Below are positions 53,439 to 62,818 of a stretch of DNA of 64,000 nucleotides, piece after piece (position 1 is the stretch's first letter; each line of letters begins with the position of its first letter). Under the pieces are notes generated by a model. It had not been told where the DNA came from. It worked only from the letters and a program-made list of their open reading frames with translations, and made no database searches. The stretch comes from Chitinophaga polysaccharea (lineage in GTDB: Bacteria > Bacteroidota > Bacteroidia > Chitinophagales > Chitinophagaceae), in NCBI RefSeq assembly GCF_902150045.1, contig NZ_CABFVU010000001.1, positions 2,666,001-2,730,000 of the forward strand. The letters run 5' to 3'. The position numbers and the translations under genes were made by a program.

Positions 53439-53640
53439 CGCGGAAGTTGTCTTGGAACACTGATTACGCTGATTTTGATGATTAGTTTGATTTTATTTTT
53501 TAATAATTATAATTAAGGGAGATAAAAGCGAATCCGCTTCTATCTCCCTTAATTTTTATCGCTTAAAAAGATTTCAATGAAATCATCAAAATCAGCGTAA
53601 TCAGTGTTCCAAGACAATTTCCGCATCGCCGAAGGCGATT
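53439..53640. repeat. Palindromic intergenic element, copy B
   Basis: Two outer arms of about 44 bases, beginning GCGGAAGTTGTCTTGGAACA (53440-53483) and ending at about 53625, are complementary with very few mismatches. The inner stem 53511-53530 pairs with 53535-53554 (AATTAAGGGAGATAAAAGCG and complement, one mismatch) around a 4-base loop. A small hairpin ATCGCCGAAGGCGAT follows at 53626-53640. It lies between the desaturase stop and uvrD, contains no gene and could act as a terminator. Confidence 0.88.
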
Positions 53641-53695
53641 CTATTCCTTTTTCGTACTTTTACACACTTCAGAAAATCTATAAACAGCAGTCGTG

Positions 53696-56023
53696 ATGAA
53701 GGCAAATTATTTAGACGAGCTTAACGAACAACAGCGGGAAGCAGTAACACATATCAACGGCCCTTTGATGATTGTAGCAGGCGCCGGTTCGGGAAAAACC
53801 AAGGTGCTTACCACCCGTATTGCACACCTGATGCGGAACGGCGTGGATGCGTTTAATATTTTATCCCTCACTTTTACCAATAAGGCTGCACGGGAAATGA
53901 AGGAACGCGTGGAAAAGATCCTCGGCGGCAGCGAAGCCCGGAACCTTTACATAGGTACTTTCCACTCCGTATTTGCCCGCCTCCTGCGTGCAGAAGCACA
54001 CCGGCTCGGCTATCCCAACGACTTTACCATCTATGATACCGACGATGCCAAAAGCGTTATCAAAACTATCATCAACGAACTGAATCTCGACGATAAACAC
54101 TATAAACCCAACTTCGTATACAACCGCATCTCGGCTGCCAAAAACAGCCTCATGGGACCGGAAGAATACCAGCTGGACAACCTGGTGCAACAGGAAGATA
54201 TGCGCGCCAACAGGCCGCTGATCGGCAAAATATATGATATGTACGCCAAACGCACGTTTAAGAACGGCGCTATGGACTTCGATGACCTGCTGTTTAAAAT
54301 GTATGTGCTCCTCAAAACATTCCCGGAAGTACTGCATAAATACCAGCACAAGTTCAAGTACATCATGATCGATGAGTACCAGGATACCAACCCCGCCCAG
54401 TACGAGATCATCAAACTGCTGGGGGCGGTTAATGAAAATATCTGCGTAGTGGGAGATGATGCCCAGAGCATCTATTCCTTCCGCGGCGCCACTATCGAAA
54501 ATATCCTCCAGTTTGAAAAAGACTACGACGATGTGAAAGTGGTAAAACTGGAACAGAACTACCGCAGTACCAAGTCCATCCTGAATGTAGCCAATGAGGT
54601 AATTGCACATAACAAAGGACAGATTGAAAAGAACCTCTGGACAGATAACACCGAAGGCGATACCATTAAACTGGTACGCACCATGACAGACAATGAAGAA
54701 GGTAAATTTGTAGCTGATACCATTGCAGAACAAAAACTGCGGAACCACTACGATAACCGCGACTTCGTTATCCTTTACCGTACCAATGCCCAGAGCCGCT
54801 CCTTTGAGGAAAGCCTTCGCCGTAAAGCCATTCCGTACCGCATTTTCGGTGGACTGTCGTTTTATCAGCGTAAGGAGATCAAAGATTACGTGGCCTATCT
54901 CCGTGTTACCATGAATACCCGCGATGAGGAAAGCCTGAAAAGGATCATTAACTATCCCGTACGCGGCATCGGTAAAACCACCATCGAAAAAACCATTGTG
55001 CTCAGCAACGAGCATAATTTTACGATGTGGGAAGTGCTGGAAAGGGCAAGGGAATTCGGGTTTAAAGGCGGTACCCTGGAAGCGATAGAAGCTTTTGTGA
55101 TCATGATCAAAAGCTTTCAGGCAATGCTCTCCTCGCACAACGCCTATGATGTGGCGGTTGCTGTAGGCAAATCTACCAACATTGTAAAAGAACTGTTTAA
55201 CGATAAAACTACGGAGGGGCTTGCCCGTTATGAGAACGTGCAGGAGCTCTTAAACTCTATCAAGGAATTTACCGAAACTCCCGATGAAGAAGGGGAGCTG
55301 CTCGATAAAAGCATGGGCTCATATCTCCAGCAGATCACCCTCCTCACGGATGCCGACCAGGGTAATGATGAAAACAGCGATGTAGTGAAGCTGATGACCA
55401 TCCATGCGGCGAAAGGGCTGGAGTTCCCGGTGGTATTCACCGTGGGCCTGGAAGAAACCCTGTTCCCCAGCGGTATGTCTATCAACACCCGGGAAGAGCT
55501 GGAAGAAGAAAGACGGCTGTTCTATGTGGCCATTACACGCGCCAAGGCCCGCTTATGGCTTACCTACGCCAACAGCCGTTACCGTTTTGGCAACCTGGTA
55601 CAAAATGAGCCGAGCCGTTTCCTGGAAGAAATGCCGGAAAAGTTCATTGACCGCAGCTATGCCGGCGGAGGCAGTGTCCGCAACGCTTTTGGCGGGGGAG
55701 GCAATATAGGGTGGAGCAATACGAACAATATGTTCGACCGGAAAAAGTCGCCATCACAGCCATCACAGCCGGTAACCCAGAAGCCTGCTGCCAAACCAAC
55801 GTTTTCTCCGGCTACCACCCATGTGCCCTCAGCCGATTTCGCCCCAGATGATCCGGCCGGCATGGAGCCCGGTATGCAGGTGGAGCATCAGAAATTCGGA
55901 TTTGGCACCATCGCCGCATTGGAAGGCGCCCCCAATAACAGGATTGCTACTATCAACTTCCCTAAAGGCGGTGGTGAGAAGAAAATTATGCTGAACTACG
56001 CCAAGTTGAGAATAGTAAGATAA
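53696..56023 (+). CDS. pcrA: UvrD/PcrA-type DNA helicase
   Basis: A 775-aa superfamily 1A helicase. The ATG at 53696 is preferred; a GTG stands one codon upstream. Motif I GAGSGKTKVLTTRIA, motif II MIDEYQDTNPAQ, motif III GDDAQSIYSFRGA, motif IV LEQNYRST, motif V TIHAAKGLEFPVVF and motif VI RRLFYVAITRAKARL are intact. The C-terminal part has a Gly/Ser/Pro/Gln-rich linker (about 645-720) and a small Tudor-like domain (VEHQKFGFGTIAALEGA). It unwinds DNA 3' to 5' in repair and replication restart. recX begins 5 bases after its stop. Confidence 0.95.
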   Translation: MKANYLDELNEQQREAVTHINGPLMIVAGAGSGKTKVLTTRIAHLMRNGVDAFNILSLTFTNKAAREMKERVEKILGGSEARNLYIGTFHSVFARLLRAEAHRLGYPNDFTIYDTDDAKSVIKTIINELNLDDKHYKPNFVYNRISAAKNSLMGPEEYQLDNLVQQEDMRANRPLIGKIYDMYAKRTFKNGAMDFDDLLFKMYVLLKTFPEVLHKYQHKFKYIMIDEYQDTNPAQYEIIKLLGAVNENICVVGDDAQSIYSFRGATIENILQFEKDYDDVKVVKLEQNYRSTKSILNVANEVIAHNKGQIEKNLWTDNTEGDTIKLVRTMTDNEEGKFVADTIAEQKLRNHYDNRDFVILYRTNAQSRSFEESLRRKAIPYRIFGGLSFYQRKEIKDYVAYLRVTMNTRDEESLKRIINYPVRGIGKTTIEKTIVLSNEHNFTMWEVLERAREFGFKGGTLEAIEAFVIMIKSFQAMLSSHNAYDVAVAVGKSTNIVKELFNDKTTEGLARYENVQELLNSIKEFTETPDEEGELLDKSMGSYLQQITLLTDADQGNDENSDVVKLMTIHAAKGLEFPVVFTVGLEETLFPSGMSINTREELEEERRLFYVAITRAKARLWLTYANSRYRFGNLVQNEPSRFLEEMPEKFIDRSYAGGGSVRNAFGGGGNIGWSNTNNMFDRKKSPSQPSQPVTQKPAAKPTFSPATTHVPSADFAPDDPAGMEPGMQVEHQKFGFGTIAALEGAPNNRIATINFPKGGGEKKIMLNYAKLRIVR

Positions 56024-56028
56024 ATAAC

Positions 56029-56487
56029 ATGAAAACCGCCATACTAAAGCTCCGGCAGTTTTGTGCGTACCAGGAGAGGAGTCACCAGGAAACAAAGTAT
56101 AAATGCCTGGAACTGGGCCTGAAAGGAGAAGAAGTGGAGGAAGCCATTGCAGAGCTGATAGCAGATAATTTCCTCAACGAGGAAAGGTTTGCCAAAGCCT
56201 ATGCCGGCGGTAAGTTCCGTATTAAGCAGTGGGGGCGCAAAAAGATCATGATGGAGCTGAAGCAGAAACAGGTATCTGCTTACTGCATCAAAAAAGGAAT
56301 GGAGGAAATTGATGAAGATGATTATATCGCCGTACTTCATAAACTGGCAGAGAAGAAGTACCTGTCGCTCAAAGGGGAAACGGCCATGAAACGTAAGTAT
56401 AAAACCATGCAGCACCTCCTGCAAAAAGGCTTTGAACCGGAGCTTATCAACGATGCGCTTGAACAAATCGCAAAGAACGAGGCTTAA
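56029..56487 (+). CDS. recX: Regulatory protein RecX
   Basis: A 152-aa all-helical protein made of three tandem RecX repeats (LELGLKGEEVEEAIAELIAD, NFLNEERFAKAYAGGKFRIKQWGRKKI, LQKGFEPELINDALEQI). RecX modulates RecA filaments. The recA gene is not in the window; here recX is paired with the pcrA-type helicase, whose product also acts on RecA filaments. The gap is only 5 bases, so they are almost certainly co-transcribed. Confidence 0.9.
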   Translation: MKTAILKLRQFCAYQERSHQETKYKCLELGLKGEEVEEAIAELIADNFLNEERFAKAYAGGKFRIKQWGRKKIMMELKQKQVSAYCIKKGMEEIDEDDYIAVLHKLAEKKYLSLKGETAMKRKYKTMQHLLQKGFEPELINDALEQIAKNEA

Positions 56488-56526
56488 GCGGGCAATAATT
56501 TGAAAAGTTTCTAACCCGTCAGGCCG

Positions 56527-56534
56527 TAATTTTG
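56527..56534 (+). promoter_or_regulatory. Candidate -7 box (TAATTTTG) before the nitrilase gene
   Basis: TAATTTTG fits TAnnTTTG and ends 18 bases before the ATG at 56553. A TTTG lies 24 bases upstream, a longer spacer than usual. Confidence 0.4.
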
Positions 56535-56552
56535 TGACCACAATAACCAACA

Positions 56553-57356
56553 ATGTCAGATCTGAAAGTAACACTCATACAAAGCCAATTGCACTGGGAA
56601 GACAAGGAAGCCAACCTGCGTATGTTTGATGAGAAAATCAACAGCATTAAGGAAAAGACTGAAGTGGTATTTTTACCCGAGATGTTCAGTACAGGCTTTA
56701 GCATGGAATCTGAACGCCTGGCTGAAACAATGGATGGAACAGCAGTGCAGTGGATGAGAAAGAAGGCGGCTGAAAAGAATATTATCATCACCGGCAGCCT
56801 GATCATTAAAGAAAACGGCGAATACCTGAACCGCCTCATATGGATGCTGCCCAACGGCACCTATGGCACCTACGATAAGCGCCACCTGTTTGGTTATGCA
56901 GGCGAGCATGAACATTATACTCCCGGAAATAAACGTCTTATAGCCCAGGTAAAAGGCTGGAAGATCAACCTGAATATCTGTTACGATATGCGCTTCCCCG
57001 TATGGGCGCGCAACAGCATCCAGCCGGATACCAACGAAGCGGCCTACGATGTGCTGGTATATGTGGCCAACTGGCCGGAACGGCGCAAAACCGCCTGGAC
57101 CACCCTGTTACAGGCCCGCGCCATTGAAAACCAGGTATTTGCCATCGGGGTAAACCGGGTAGGCAATGATGGTAACAATATCTATCACAGCGGGGAAACC
57201 AGTCTCATTGATCCGATGGGAGAAATCATTTACCGCAAATCACACGACGAAGACATTTTTACGTATACCCTTCAACGTGAGCGGCTGGAGGAAGTAAGGA
57301 AAAATATTCCTTTCCTGAAAGATGCCGATGCCTTTACATTTGTTCCAAAGGGATAA
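56553..57356 (+). CDS. Nitrilase-superfamily amidohydrolase, omega-amidase-like
   Basis: A 267-aa C-N hydrolase. The catalytic triad is visible: Glu in VFLPEMFSTGFS, Lys in GTYDKRHLFGYAGEHEHYTPG and Cys in INLNICYDMRFPVWAR. The extended AGEHEHYTPG loop and ANWPERRKTAWTTLLQARAIENQ are characteristic of the YafV/omega-amidase branch, which deaminates 2-oxoglutaramate and 2-oxosuccinamate. It is followed by a small VOC protein 33 bases later and then nagA, possibly one transcript. Confidence 0.9.
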   Translation: MSDLKVTLIQSQLHWEDKEANLRMFDEKINSIKEKTEVVFLPEMFSTGFSMESERLAETMDGTAVQWMRKKAAEKNIIITGSLIIKENGEYLNRLIWMLPNGTYGTYDKRHLFGYAGEHEHYTPGNKRLIAQVKGWKINLNICYDMRFPVWARNSIQPDTNEAAYDVLVYVANWPERRKTAWTTLLQARAIENQVFAIGVNRVGNDGNNIYHSGETSLIDPMGEIIYRKSHDEDIFTYTLQRERLEEVRKNIPFLKDADAFTFVPKG

Positions 57357-57389
57357 TTGCACCATTCTGATCAGCAGTAAAATATTGAT

Positions 57390-57779
57390 ATGTTATTACA
57401 GGCAGTCCATCACATCGCGGTTATTTGTGCGAACTACTCCAGGAGTAAAGCATTTTATACCGATGTGCTGGGCCTGCAGGTAATACGTGAGGTATACCGG
57501 GAAGAACGGGACTCCTGGAAACTGGACCTGGCATTGGGCAACCAGTATATTATTGAACTGTTTTCCTTCCCGGACCCGCCGCCGCGGCCCAGCCACCCGG
57601 AAGCCTGCGGGCTTCGCCACCTGGCTTTTGCAGTGGCCGATATTGAAGCCGTTGTAGCCCGGTTACAGCAAAAGGGGGTAAATACAGAGCCCCTTCGAAC
57701 AGATCCCCATACCGGCCAACGGTTTACTTTTTTTGCAGATCCCGACGGTCTGCCGCTTGAGTTATACGAAGTCATTTAA
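57390..57779 (+). CDS. VOC-superfamily protein (YaeR/glyoxalase-like)
   Basis: A 129-aa vicinal-oxygen-chelate protein with two beta-alpha-beta-beta-beta modules. The expected metal ligands are His in AVHHIAVICANYSRS, Glu in QYIIELFSFP, His in CGLRHLAFAVAD and Glu in LPLELYEVI. These mark the YaeR-type subgroup (glyoxalase I-like), whose substrate is not established. It sits 20 bases before nagA. Confidence 0.87.
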   Translation: MLLQAVHHIAVICANYSRSKAFYTDVLGLQVIREVYREERDSWKLDLALGNQYIIELFSFPDPPPRPSHPEACGLRHLAFAVADIEAVVARLQQKGVNTEPLRTDPHTGQRFTFFADPDGLPLELYEVI

Positions 57780-57799
57780 CGCCTGTAAAATGTATTGTT

Positions 57800-58897
57800 A
57801 TGTCTGTTGCCTACATCAACGCCCGGATATTTACCGGGGAAGAGATATTGGATGATCATGCAGTGATTACACAGGATGGGAAAATTACCAGTATTGTTCC
57901 CTCCTCAGATTGGAAAGCCACGGGTAGCGAAACAGACCTGAAAGGCGCCCTGCTGGCTCCTGCTTTTATAGACCTCCAGATTTATGGAGGCAACAGCCAG
58001 GTATTTTCCATGTACCCATCGGTTACTTCACTGGCAGCTACCGTGGCTTACAGCAAAGGTGGCGGCGCTGCCTGGATTATGCCCACAGTGGCTACTATCA
58101 GCCCGGAAATTATGCTGGAAGCCATGAAGGCGGTAAGAGCCTACTGGGAACAGGGAGGCCAGGGCGTACTGGGTTTACACCTGGAAGGGCCTTTTATCAA
58201 CCCTAAGAAAAAAGGCGCACACCTTGAACAATATATTCATGCCCCCACACAGGAAGATATTAACTGGATCCTGGAAAATGGCCGCGATGTGGTGAAGATA
58301 ATGACCCTGGCGCCGGAATGCTGTGATCCGGAACTGGTAAGGCAGTTGGAAGCCGCCGGCATCGTGATATTTGCCGGCCATAGCAACGCTACCTACGCAC
58401 AGGCCTATACGGCATTTGATGCCGGTATTCACCATGCTACCCATCTCTTTAATGCCATGTCGCCCCTGGAAAGCCGCGCCCCGGGCCTTGTTGGCGCTAT
58501 CTATGATCACCCGCACGTATCTGTCAGTATAGTAGCAGATGGTGTTCATGTGGACTTCGCCTCCATCAGGATCAGTAAGAAGATCATGAAAGAGCGCCTG
58601 TTCCTGATCACAGATGCCGTAGAGGAAAATAAAGAAGGCGGGTATGTATATATTAAAGAGACAGACCGCTATGTGAGTGCCACGGGTGTTTTGTCGGGCT
58701 CACGGCTCACTATGACCAAAGCTGTCCGCAATTGTGTGGAGCAGGTGGGTATTCCCCTGGAAGAAGCTTTACGTATGGCATCACTTTATCCGGCCCGTGC
58801 AATTGGCCGTGAGCATGTATCCGGGCGTATTGCGGTGGGGTATGACGCTACATTGGTAGCCATCGCCTCTAACTGGGAAACTACAGTATACTGTTAA
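57800..58897 (+). CDS. nagA: N-acetylglucosamine-6-phosphate deacetylase
   Basis: A 365-aa metal-dependent amidohydrolase that converts GlcNAc-6-phosphate to glucosamine-6-phosphate and acetate, in amino-sugar catabolism and cell-wall recycling. Motifs include LLAPAFIDLQIYGG, the metal Glu in GLHLEGPFINPKKKGAH, His in FAGHSNATYAQA and HATHLFNAMSPLESR, and the catalytic Asp in LITDAVEE. The length is slightly short of the usual 380. No nagB is adjacent. In a chitin-degrading lineage it would feed GlcNAc into central metabolism; that link is inference. Confidence 0.93.
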   Translation: MSVAYINARIFTGEEILDDHAVITQDGKITSIVPSSDWKATGSETDLKGALLAPAFIDLQIYGGNSQVFSMYPSVTSLAATVAYSKGGGAAWIMPTVATISPEIMLEAMKAVRAYWEQGGQGVLGLHLEGPFINPKKKGAHLEQYIHAPTQEDINWILENGRDVVKIMTLAPECCDPELVRQLEAAGIVIFAGHSNATYAQAYTAFDAGIHHATHLFNAMSPLESRAPGLVGAIYDHPHVSVSIVADGVHVDFASIRISKKIMKERLFLITDAVEENKEGGYVYIKETDRYVSATGVLSGSRLTMTKAVRNCVEQVGIPLEEALRMASLYPARAIGREHVSGRIAVGYDATLVAIASNWETTVYC

Positions 58898-58937
58898 TAG
58901 CCCTATCTTCGCAGGATTAATAATACTGTATATCCGC

Positions 58938-60617
58938 ATGAGCGCACTAATCCGCTTTCTGAAAAAAGACCAGTATAGAAACCTGTTCCTGCTCTCCTGG
59001 CTGGTGCTGGGCCTCCTGCAGGCCTGCTTCTCCGAGTTGTGGGATGATGAAGCCTATTACTGGGTGTATTCCCGTCATATGGATTGGGGTTACTTTGATC
59101 ACCCGCCCATGATTGCACTGTTCATTAAAATCGGATACGGGATCTTTCATAATGAACTGGGCGTAAGACTGCTCATTGTAATAGTAAATACGCTCACCCT
59201 CTGGATTACAGCCAGGCTGGTTGCTTCAAAGGATAATAAGCTCTTCTACCTGCTGGTAGGATCCATGGGCGCTATGCAGATAGGTGGTATACTGGCAGTG
59301 CCGGACTTGCCTCTTATCTTCTTTGCCGCAGTATATTTCTGGGTTTACCGCAATTTCATAAATGAGCAAACCTGGAAAAATACCCTGCTGCTGGGCCTTT
59401 CCATGGCATTGATGTTTTATAGCAAATACCACGGCATCCTGCTGGTATTCTTTACACTGTTGTCAAACATAAACCTGTTAAAGGTCTTCAAGTTTTATGT
59501 AGCCTGTATACTCACCACTGTGTTGTTCCTGCCGCATATTTACTGGCAGTATGCCCATGGCTTTCCTTCGCTTCAGTATCACCTGGTAGACAGGAACGCA
59601 TCTTCCTATGATATCAGTTATTCGCTGGATTACCTGGGCGGGCAGTTATTACTATTCGGTCCTCTTCTTGGCTGGCTCATATTGTACTACGCTTTCCGCA
59701 GCCCCATCACCAATTCTTTTGAGCGCGCCCTGAAGTTTTGTGTGATAGGCGTACTGTCCTTTTTCCTGCTCAGTACTTTCAAAGGCAGGGTAGAGGCCAA
59801 CTGGACCGTAATGCTTTTTACACCGGTAGTGATACTGGCGCACCAGGCGATTGTAAGGAAAGGCTGGTCGCACAAATGGTTATTGTATACGTTGCCGGTT
59901 ACCCTGTTGCTGGTACTGGTAACGCGGGTATACATGGTATGGGATTTTATGCCCGGAGTGGAAATAAGACCTGAAATTCACCATAACAAAGAATGGACAT
60001 CACAGGTGGCCGCAAGGGCGCAGGGCAAACCTGTGGTATTTGTGAACAGCTACCAGCGGCCATCGAAATATATGTTTTACACCGGGCAGCTTTCTTATAG
60101 TCTCAACAGCCGTTATGCCCGCAGAAGCCAGTATAATTTCTGGGATACGGAAACCCAGCTCTGGGGCAGGCCTGTAATGGTAGTATCTGATCCCGGTACA
60201 GGGATTCCCATTACAGACAGCCTGAAAACCGTTTATGGAACATGGGATTATTACATTCAATCTGATTATTACTCTTATTCACTGATACAGCTGAAGCCTG
60301 CGCTGAAAAGCATCCGGGCAAAACGCGGGGAACACGTGAATGTGATCCTGCAACCCACCAATAATTATCACCAGCCTATCCGGCTGGACAGGACCAATGA
60401 ACCGGTACTGGGTTATGGATTTATGGCTAAAGATGAAGCGCTGCCACCGGTAAAATCCTCTATGACGCTGGAAAGGGCTGTGCTCCGGCGCCTCATCAAC
60501 CTGGAAGTAGTGATGCCCGATAAGCCGGGCAAATACCAGCTGAAGTTCTGCGTATTTGCCGGCGACCTCCCGCCAACCCACAACAGCCCCGTGATACCGG
60601 TGGTTGTGGAGAAGTAA
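58938..60617 (+). CDS. GT39-type (PMT_2) membrane glycosyltransferase
   Basis: A 559-aa GT-C fold membrane protein with about ten hydrophobic helices between residues 10 and 345, then a soluble domain of about 200 residues. The first periplasmic loop carries LWDDEAYYWVYSRHMDWGYF followed by DHPPMIALF, with the acidic pair expected of polyprenyl-phosphate-sugar-dependent transferases. It probably adds a sugar to a protein, lipid A or another envelope glycan. The acceptor is not identifiable. A TATCTTCG sequence just upstream (58910-58917) is a poor -7 box. Copy C of the palindromic element follows its stop. Confidence 0.88.
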   Translation: MSALIRFLKKDQYRNLFLLSWLVLGLLQACFSELWDDEAYYWVYSRHMDWGYFDHPPMIALFIKIGYGIFHNELGVRLLIVIVNTLTLWITARLVASKDNKLFYLLVGSMGAMQIGGILAVPDLPLIFFAAVYFWVYRNFINEQTWKNTLLLGLSMALMFYSKYHGILLVFFTLLSNINLLKVFKFYVACILTTVLFLPHIYWQYAHGFPSLQYHLVDRNASSYDISYSLDYLGGQLLLFGPLLGWLILYYAFRSPITNSFERALKFCVIGVLSFFLLSTFKGRVEANWTVMLFTPVVILAHQAIVRKGWSHKWLLYTLPVTLLLVLVTRVYMVWDFMPGVEIRPEIHHNKEWTSQVAARAQGKPVVFVNSYQRPSKYMFYTGQLSYSLNSRYARRSQYNFWDTETQLWGRPVMVVSDPGTGIPITDSLKTVYGTWDYYIQSDYYSYSLIQLKPALKSIRAKRGEHVNVILQPTNNYHQPIRLDRTNEPVLGYGFMAKDEALPPVKSSMTLERAVLRRLINLEVVMPDKPGKYQLKFCVFAGDLPPTHNSPVIPVVVEK

Positions 60618-60618
60618 A

Positions 60619-60812
60619 CGCGGATTTTGTCTTGGAACACTGATTACGCTGATTTTGATGATTTCATTGATATCTTTTTAAGGGTATAAAAATTAAGGGA
60701 GATAGAAGCGAATATCCGCTCTTATCTCCCTTAACTATTATTAAAAACAAAAATCAAACAAATCATCAAAATCCGCGTAATCAGTGTTTCAAGACAATCG
60801 CCGAAGGCGATT
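60619..60812. repeat. Palindromic intergenic element, copy C
   Basis: Outer arms of about 40 bases (60628-60663 with 60761-60797) carry the same core as copy B, CTGATTACGCTGATTTTGAT and its complement. The inner stem 60693-60710 with 60717-60734 (TTAAGGGAGATAGAAGCG and a near-complement) matches copies A and B. A small CGCCGAAGGCGATT motif ends it (60799-60812). It separates the convergent GT39 and thiL genes. Confidence 0.87.
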
Positions 60813-60823
60813 CCCTCGCTGCA

Positions 60824-61858
60824 CTATTGCTGGAAAGCATTCCAGCCTTGCGCTACCAGTTTGAATTTGTTGCCTCCCTTGGTGAGGATATGCGCTCCTT
60901 CGGTAATTTCGGTCATGTAACCGATCACGCTGATCTGCTCATTGAGCACAATTTTGTCGTAGTCGGCCTGCTTCATGGTGAACAGCAGTTCGTAGTCTTC
61001 CCCGCCACTGAGCGCACAGGCGGTAGGGTCCAGGCCAAATTTCATGGCTATTTCCCTGCTCTCCTGGGCAATGGGGATCTTTTCTTCATACAGTACAACG
61101 CCCAGGTTACTTTGCTTGGCTATATGCAGTATTTCAGAGCTAAGGCCATCGCTTACATCCATCATCGCCGAAGGCTTAATGTCTTCCTGTTGCAGGAATT
61201 CAATAATATCTTTACGGGCTTCGGGTTTCAGCTGGCGGCCAATGATATAGGTTTGGTTTTCCAGGTCGGGTTTTACGCCCGGGCTTTCCAGGTAGATCTT
61301 CTTTTCCCTTTCCAGGAGGGTAAGGCCCAGGTAGGCAGCACCCAGGTCGCCGGTAACGCAGAGCAGGTCGCCCTTTTCGGCAGTAGACCGTTTTACGAAC
61401 TGGTCGGGTGTTACTTCGCCAATGGCGGTAACACTGATAATAAATCCTTTCTGCGAATTGCTGGTATCGCCACCGATCAGGTCTACCCCGTATTTTTCAC
61501 AGGCCGCGTACACGCCTTCATAAAATTCGTTCAGCGCTTCCAGGGAGAAGCGGTTGGAGAAGGCTATGCTCACGGTGATTTGAGTGGGCGTGGCATTCAT
61601 CGCGTAGATGTCTGACAGGTTTACTACCACCGATTTATAACCCAGGTGTTTCAGCGGGGTATACATCAGGTCAAAGTGGATGCCCTCTACCAGCATATCT
61701 GTGCTGATCACGGTTTGTTTACCGAAGTGGTCAATAACCGCGGCATCATCGCCTACGCCCAATACGGTGCTGGCGTTTTGTATTTCTATATTCCTGGTGA
61801 GGTAGTCGATTAATCCGAATTCTCCCAGGTCCTGTATTTCTGTTCTTTCCTGTTCCAT
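60824..61858 (-). CDS. thiL: Thiamine-monophosphate kinase
   Basis: A 344-aa kinase that makes thiamine diphosphate from the monophosphate. The ATG at 61858 (MEQERTEIQDLGEFGLID) is chosen because it lies past the upstream gene's stop; nine extra codons would overlap it. GVGDDAAVID near residue 45, the GGDTSNSQKGFIISV motif, MMDVSDGLSSEI and ALSGGEDYELLFTM are intact. The length is normal. It follows the inositol-monophosphatase family gene by 10 bases and is probably co-transcribed. Confidence 0.95.
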   Translation of the reverse strand: MEQERTEIQDLGEFGLIDYLTRNIEIQNASTVLGVGDDAAVIDHFGKQTVISTDMLVEGIHFDLMYTPLKHLGYKSVVVNLSDIYAMNATPTQITVSIAFSNRFSLEALNEFYEGVYAACEKYGVDLIGGDTSNSQKGFIISVTAIGEVTPDQFVKRSTAEKGDLLCVTGDLGAAYLGLTLLEREKKIYLESPGVKPDLENQTYIIGRQLKPEARKDIIEFLQQEDIKPSAMMDVSDGLSSEILHIAKQSNLGVVLYEEKIPIAQESREIAMKFGLDPTACALSGGEDYELLFTMKQADYDKIVLNEQISVIGYMTEITEGAHILTKGGNKFKLVAQGWNAFQQ

Positions 61859-61868
61859 CTTCACAAAC

Positions 61869-62639
61869 TTATTTACCGTTAACAAGATCTAGTAATGCGC
61901 TATGGATATGACCGTTGGTGGCCAGTATCTTCTTTTGGTAGGGTGAGAACCGGTTGCCTGAAAAGTCGGTTACTTTTCCACCTGCTTCTTCCACGATGAG
62001 ATAACCGGCAGCAGAATCCCATGCCTGTAGATGATGTTCATAAAAACCATCAAAGCGGCCGCAGGCCACCCAGCAAAGGTCTATGGCTGCTGAGCCCAGC
62101 CGGCGAAGGGGAATACCTTCTTTAATTATACGTTCAAATACCTCCAACGGATTATTGGGCATGTCCTGCCATTGGTAAGGAAAACCTGTTACCAGGCAGG
62201 ATTTCGACACATCTGCTTTGGTGGAAACATGGATCGGCTTGCCGTTCAGGGTTGCGCCCTGGCCTTTTTCTGCTACGAACAATTCATTCATAAAGGGATT
62301 GTAAACCGCTCCCAGCACCACTTCCCCGTCTTTTTCCACGCCTATGGATACACAACAGATGGGAATGCCATTGGCATAGTTAACAGTACCATCTATGGGA
62401 TCAATGATCCATTTTACGGAAGAATCTGTTTTTATTTCACCTACTTCCTCACTCAGTATAAAATGATCCGGATAAGTTTCCCTGATAATGTTGATGATAG
62501 CGGTTTCAGATTTTTTATCCACTTCCGTTACCAGGTCATTGACCGTACTTTTACTGCTCACCTCGAAAGGACCGTTGAAATATTGTTGCAGTATTTTTCC
62601 GCTGGCTTCAGTAGCTTTGAGTAAAGTTGTTTTTAACAT
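61869..62639 (-). CDS. Inositol-monophosphatase family protein
   Basis: A 256-aa Li+-sensitive-type sugar phosphatase. Metal-binding motifs are LSEEVGEI, WIIDPIDGTVNYANGIP and the C-terminal AWDSAAGYLIVEEAGGKVTDF. Activities in this family include inositol-1-phosphatase, fructose-1,6-bisphosphatase and 3'-phosphoadenosine phosphatase; the sequence favours the SuhB-like branch without proving it. thiL follows 10 bases later. Confidence 0.92.
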   Translation of the reverse strand: MLKTTLLKATEASGKILQQYFNGPFEVSSKSTVNDLVTEVDKKSETAIINIIRETYPDHFILSEEVGEIKTDSSVKWIIDPIDGTVNYANGIPICCVSIGVEKDGEVVLGAVYNPFMNELFVAEKGQGATLNGKPIHVSTKADVSKSCLVTGFPYQWQDMPNNPLEVFERIIKEGIPLRRLGSAAIDLCWVACGRFDGFYEHHLQAWDSAAGYLIVEEAGGKVTDFSGNRFSPYQKKILATNGHIHSALLDLVNGK

Positions 62640-62650
62640 GCCGCAAAGGT

Positions 62651-62684
62651 AATACGAATTACGAATTATGAATTGCGAATTATA
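62651..62684. repeat. Short degenerate repeats of NCGAATTA
   Basis: CGAATTA-like units recur four times in about 34 bases (TACGAATTACGAATTATGAA then TTGCGAATTA), and an inverted-like copy TAATTCCGAATTA lies near 62742. It resembles a slipped-strand microrepeat between divergent genes. Confidence 0.5.
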
Positions 62685-62783
62685 ACGTACATATTTTTTA
62701 CATTTTGTATATATAGATGACTTAATGTTACCACATAATCTGTAATTCCGAATTATCAGTCAACTTATATTCAAGATTCCACT

Positions 62784-62791
62784 TATTTTTG
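62784..62791 (+). promoter_or_regulatory. Candidate -7 box for the GH3 gene
   Basis: TATTTTTG fits TAnnTTTG and ends 27 bases before the ATG at 62819. No clear -33 TTTG is present. Confidence 0.45.
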
Positions 62792-62818
62792 TAGTTCAAT
62801 TAAAGAGAGGGAAAGTTA

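Noticed and set aside
53861..55138. A 425-codon frame antisense to the helicase gene
   Set aside because: All helicase motifs are on the plus strand; the antisense frame is a compositional shadow.
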